A stretch of DNA of 64,000 bases from Mycobacterium uberis (lineage in GTDB: Bacteria > Actinomycetota > Actinomycetes > Mycobacteriales > Mycobacteriaceae), in assembly GCF_003408705.1 (NCBI RefSeq), contig NZ_QAYL01000015.1:162403-226402 (forward strand), written 5' to 3'. The notes below the pieces were generated by a model. The model searched no databases. It was not told the origin of the DNA and saw nothing but the letters and a program-made list of their open reading frames with translations. A program made the position numbers and the translations under genes. Shown here piece by piece: positions 62,617 to 64,000 of the stretch (the first letter of the stretch is position 1; each line of letters starts with the position of its first letter).

Positions 62617-62715
62617 TCACGACTCGTCAGTAATGAGTCGGTACAGAGTATAAAGAGCAAACCACGAGATGACCACCACGGCCACGATCAACATGATCTC
62701 AAAGAAGAGCACCAT
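62617..62715 (-). CDS. 32-residue single-pass membrane peptide
   Basis: The minus strand from the ATG at 62715 reads MVLFFEIMLIVAVVVISW and then FALYTLYRLITDES before a TGA. One hydrophobic helix is followed by a short charged end, a typical small membrane protein. It is too short for usual gene callers, but its position between the sseC-cysA genes and the Rv0813c-like gene and its clean helix suggest it is real. The function is unknown. Confidence 0.6.
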   Translation of the reverse strand: MVLFFEIMLIVAVVVISWFALYTLYRLITDES

Positions 62716-62777
62716 GGGACCGAGTCTATTCGTCTTATCGGTCGGTGGTGGTTTCCGAACCAGGTCTGTCGGGCTAG

Positions 62778-63080
62778 TCAAGTGATCTTGATGTCGACCT
62801 CGTGAATGCCCGCGCTCGGTGGCGACACCACGGCGTCGCCATTACCGACTGAAGACAGCGCGCGCAGAGTCCAGGATCCCGGCGCGGCGAAAAACCGAAA
62901 TTCACCGGTAGCCGAGGCAACCACCTCGGCTGTGAACTCGTTGGACGAGTCCAGCAGTCGAACGAATGCGCCACCTATTGCTCGACCTTCGCGGTCGACT
63001 ACGCTACCGGTGATCACCGTTTCCTTTTCGAGGTCGATGCTGGCCGGCAACGGTAGTCCTTGTTTCGTCCCAGAGCACAT
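62778..63080 (-). CDS. sseC: DUF1416 protein SseC
   Basis: The 100-residue protein starts MCSGTKQGLPLPASIDLEKE and contains a transthyretin-like beta-sandwich (GRAIGGAFVRLLDSSNEFTA, then GEFRFFAAPGSWTLRALS), the DUF1416 pattern. Its gene starts one base after the cysA stop, so the two are cotranscribed and linked to thiosulfate sulfurtransferase metabolism. Biochemical function is not established. The ATG at 63080 follows a long open frame upstream that belongs to cysA in another frame. Confidence 0.9.
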   Translation of the reverse strand: MCSGTKQGLPLPASIDLEKETVITGSVVDREGRAIGGAFVRLLDSSNEFTAEVVASATGEFRFFAAPGSWTLRALSSVGNGDAVVSPPSAGIHEVDIKIT

Positions 63081-63081
63081 A

Positions 63082-63915
63082 TCAGCTTCCCAACTCGATC
63101 GGGGCACCCACCAGGGAACCGTATTCTGTCCAACTGCCGTCGTAGTTTTTGACGTTTTGATGTCCGAGTAACTCGCGTAACACGAACCAGGTGTGGGATG
63201 ACCGCTCACCGATCCGGCAGTAGGCGATCGTCTCCTTCGTCCCATCTAGACCGGCGTCTGCGTATATCTTGGCTAATTGCTCGTCGGATTTGAAGGTGCC
63301 GTCCTCATTGGTGGCCTTGCTCCAAGGTACGTTGATTGCACTGGGGATGTGACCGGGTCGTTGGCTCTGCTCTTGTGGTAGGTGCGCAGGAGCCAGAATC
63401 CTACCGGAGAACTCTTCGGGGGAACGTACGTCGACGAGATTTTTGATGTTGATGGACGCTATGACCTCGTCGCGAAAGGCCCGGATGGTGTTGTCCGGTG
63501 CAGCAGCAGTGTAGGAAGTTGCCGGTCTGTTGACGGTGTCGGTGGACAGTGGGCGACCGTCGAGTTCCCACTTCTTGCGGCCGCCATCAAGCAATTTGAC
63601 TTTGTCATTTCCGTACAACTTGAAATACCAGTAGGCGTAGGCGGCGAACCAGTTGTTGTTGCCACCGTACAGGATCACAGTGTCGTCATTGGAAATGCCG
63701 CGGTCACTCAGCAATTTGGAGAATTGCTGAGTGTCGACGAAGTCGCGCTTGATCGGGTCTTGCAAATCCGTGCGCCAGTCCAGCTTGATGGCGCCGACGA
63801 TGTGGCCACCGTCGTAGGCGCTGGTGTCCTCGTCCACTTCGACGAAGACGATGTTCATGCTGCCGAGATTGCTCTCGGCCCAATCGGCGGAGACCAGAAC
63901 ATCAGAGCGTGTCAT
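63082..63915 (-). CDS. cysA: Thiosulfate sulfurtransferase (rhodanese, CysA/SseA-type)
   Basis: The enzyme transfers a sulfane sulfur from thiosulfate to an acceptor. The 277-residue protein has two rhodanese domains. The first contains DGGHIVGAIKLDWRTDLQDP and is inactive. The second contains LVDVRSPEEFSGRILAP, the active-site Cys in IAYCRIGERSSHTWF and NYDGSWTEYGSLVG. The ATG at 63915 is preceded by a strong AAGGAAAGG ribosome-binding site. All catalytic landmarks are intact. sseC follows with one base of spacing. Confidence 0.94.
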   Translation of the reverse strand: MTRSDVLVSADWAESNLGSMNIVFVEVDEDTSAYDGGHIVGAIKLDWRTDLQDPIKRDFVDTQQFSKLLSDRGISNDDTVILYGGNNNWFAAYAYWYFKLYGNDKVKLLDGGRKKWELDGRPLSTDTVNRPATSYTAAAPDNTIRAFRDEVIASINIKNLVDVRSPEEFSGRILAPAHLPQEQSQRPGHIPSAINVPWSKATNEDGTFKSDEQLAKIYADAGLDGTKETIAYCRIGERSSHTWFVLRELLGHQNVKNYDGSWTEYGSLVGAPIELGS

Positions 63916-64000
63916 GCGTATCCTTTCCTTGAAGTTTGTAGTTGCAGTTACTTCGTGTTGTTACATTGTGCTGTGGCCTTGGTGGGTCGGGTGAGGCAGT
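63916..64000 (-). promoter_or_regulatory. Upstream region of cysA
   Basis: This is the 5' region of cysA on the minus strand. It contains the purine-rich AAGGAAAGG just before the start codon. No operator can be named. Confidence 0.4.

Overview
The window is mycobacterial. The genes and their order are those of a slow-growing Mycobacterium: a dapB, thyA-dfrA, thyX-dapA, RNase J, ftsK, recA-recX, miaA-dapF, lexA, ideR-sigB block (the segment around Rv2779c to Rv2707 of M. tuberculosis, locus names from memory), joined to a purF-purM-cysA block (the Rv0807 to Rv0815c segment). The space between intact genes is filled with frameshifted, stop-riddled and internally deleted remnants of recognisable genes. 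That is the pattern of the leprosy-bacillus clade (M. leprae, M. lepromatosis, 'Candidatus M. uberis'). Two features argue against M. leprae itself. The recA intein sits at the M. tuberculosis position (after residue 251) and is of the M. tuberculosis type, and RNase J is directly followed by ftsK. As I recall, M. leprae has a different recA intein site and a genome break between those two genes. My best inference is a sister leprosy-type bacillus with an independently decayed genome.

Layout. 0-3 kb: remnants of an Lrp/AsnC regulator, an SRPBCC protein and a 13E12-type DUF222 protein. 3-5 kb: dapB, a small membrane protein and a flavodoxin-like protein. 5-7.7 kb: remnants of fadD, fadE and a dienelactone hydrolase. 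7.7-9 kb: thyA-dfrA. 9-12.4 kb: remnants of a YcaQ-like protein (with a perfect 22-bp triple repeat), hsdM and a MATE transporter. 12.4-20.2 kb: thyX, dapA, RNase J, ftsK, argA, pgsA. 20.3-24.4 kb: broken clgR, pspA, C-terminally frameshifted pspM, and broken ephG and glycosyltransferase genes. 24.4-27.6 kb: DUF3046, recA with intein, recX. 27.7-40.3 kb: broken miaB, two intact hypothetical genes, broken kinase and DMT transporter, intact Rv2728c-miaA-dapF, then broken hflX, fadE20 and an LGFP-repeat protein. 40.3-52.7 kb: lexA, chiZ, nrdR, PhzF, PAC2, sthA, ideR, sigB, DUF3099, DUF3039 and BrkB, interleaved with broken nitrobindin, hydrolase and DUF4192 genes. 52.7-55.6 kb: a synteny junction with an ISL3-type transposase remnant and an Mce remnant. 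55.6-64 kb: sterol-carrier-like gene, purF, purM, DUF3073, ygfZ, broken aminotransferase, a nitrobindin-like protein, a 32-residue membrane peptide, sseC and cysA.

What survives is core metabolism: diaminopimelate/lysine (dapA, dapB, dapF), thymidylate and folate (both thyA and thyX, plus dfrA), purines (purF, purM), DNA repair and the SOS response (recA, recX, lexA, chiZ), division (ftsK), iron control (ideR), sigB, and phospholipid synthesis (pgsA). What is lost is restriction-modification, efflux, lipid degradation, the ClgR/Psp envelope-stress system and the methylthiolation step of tRNA i6A.
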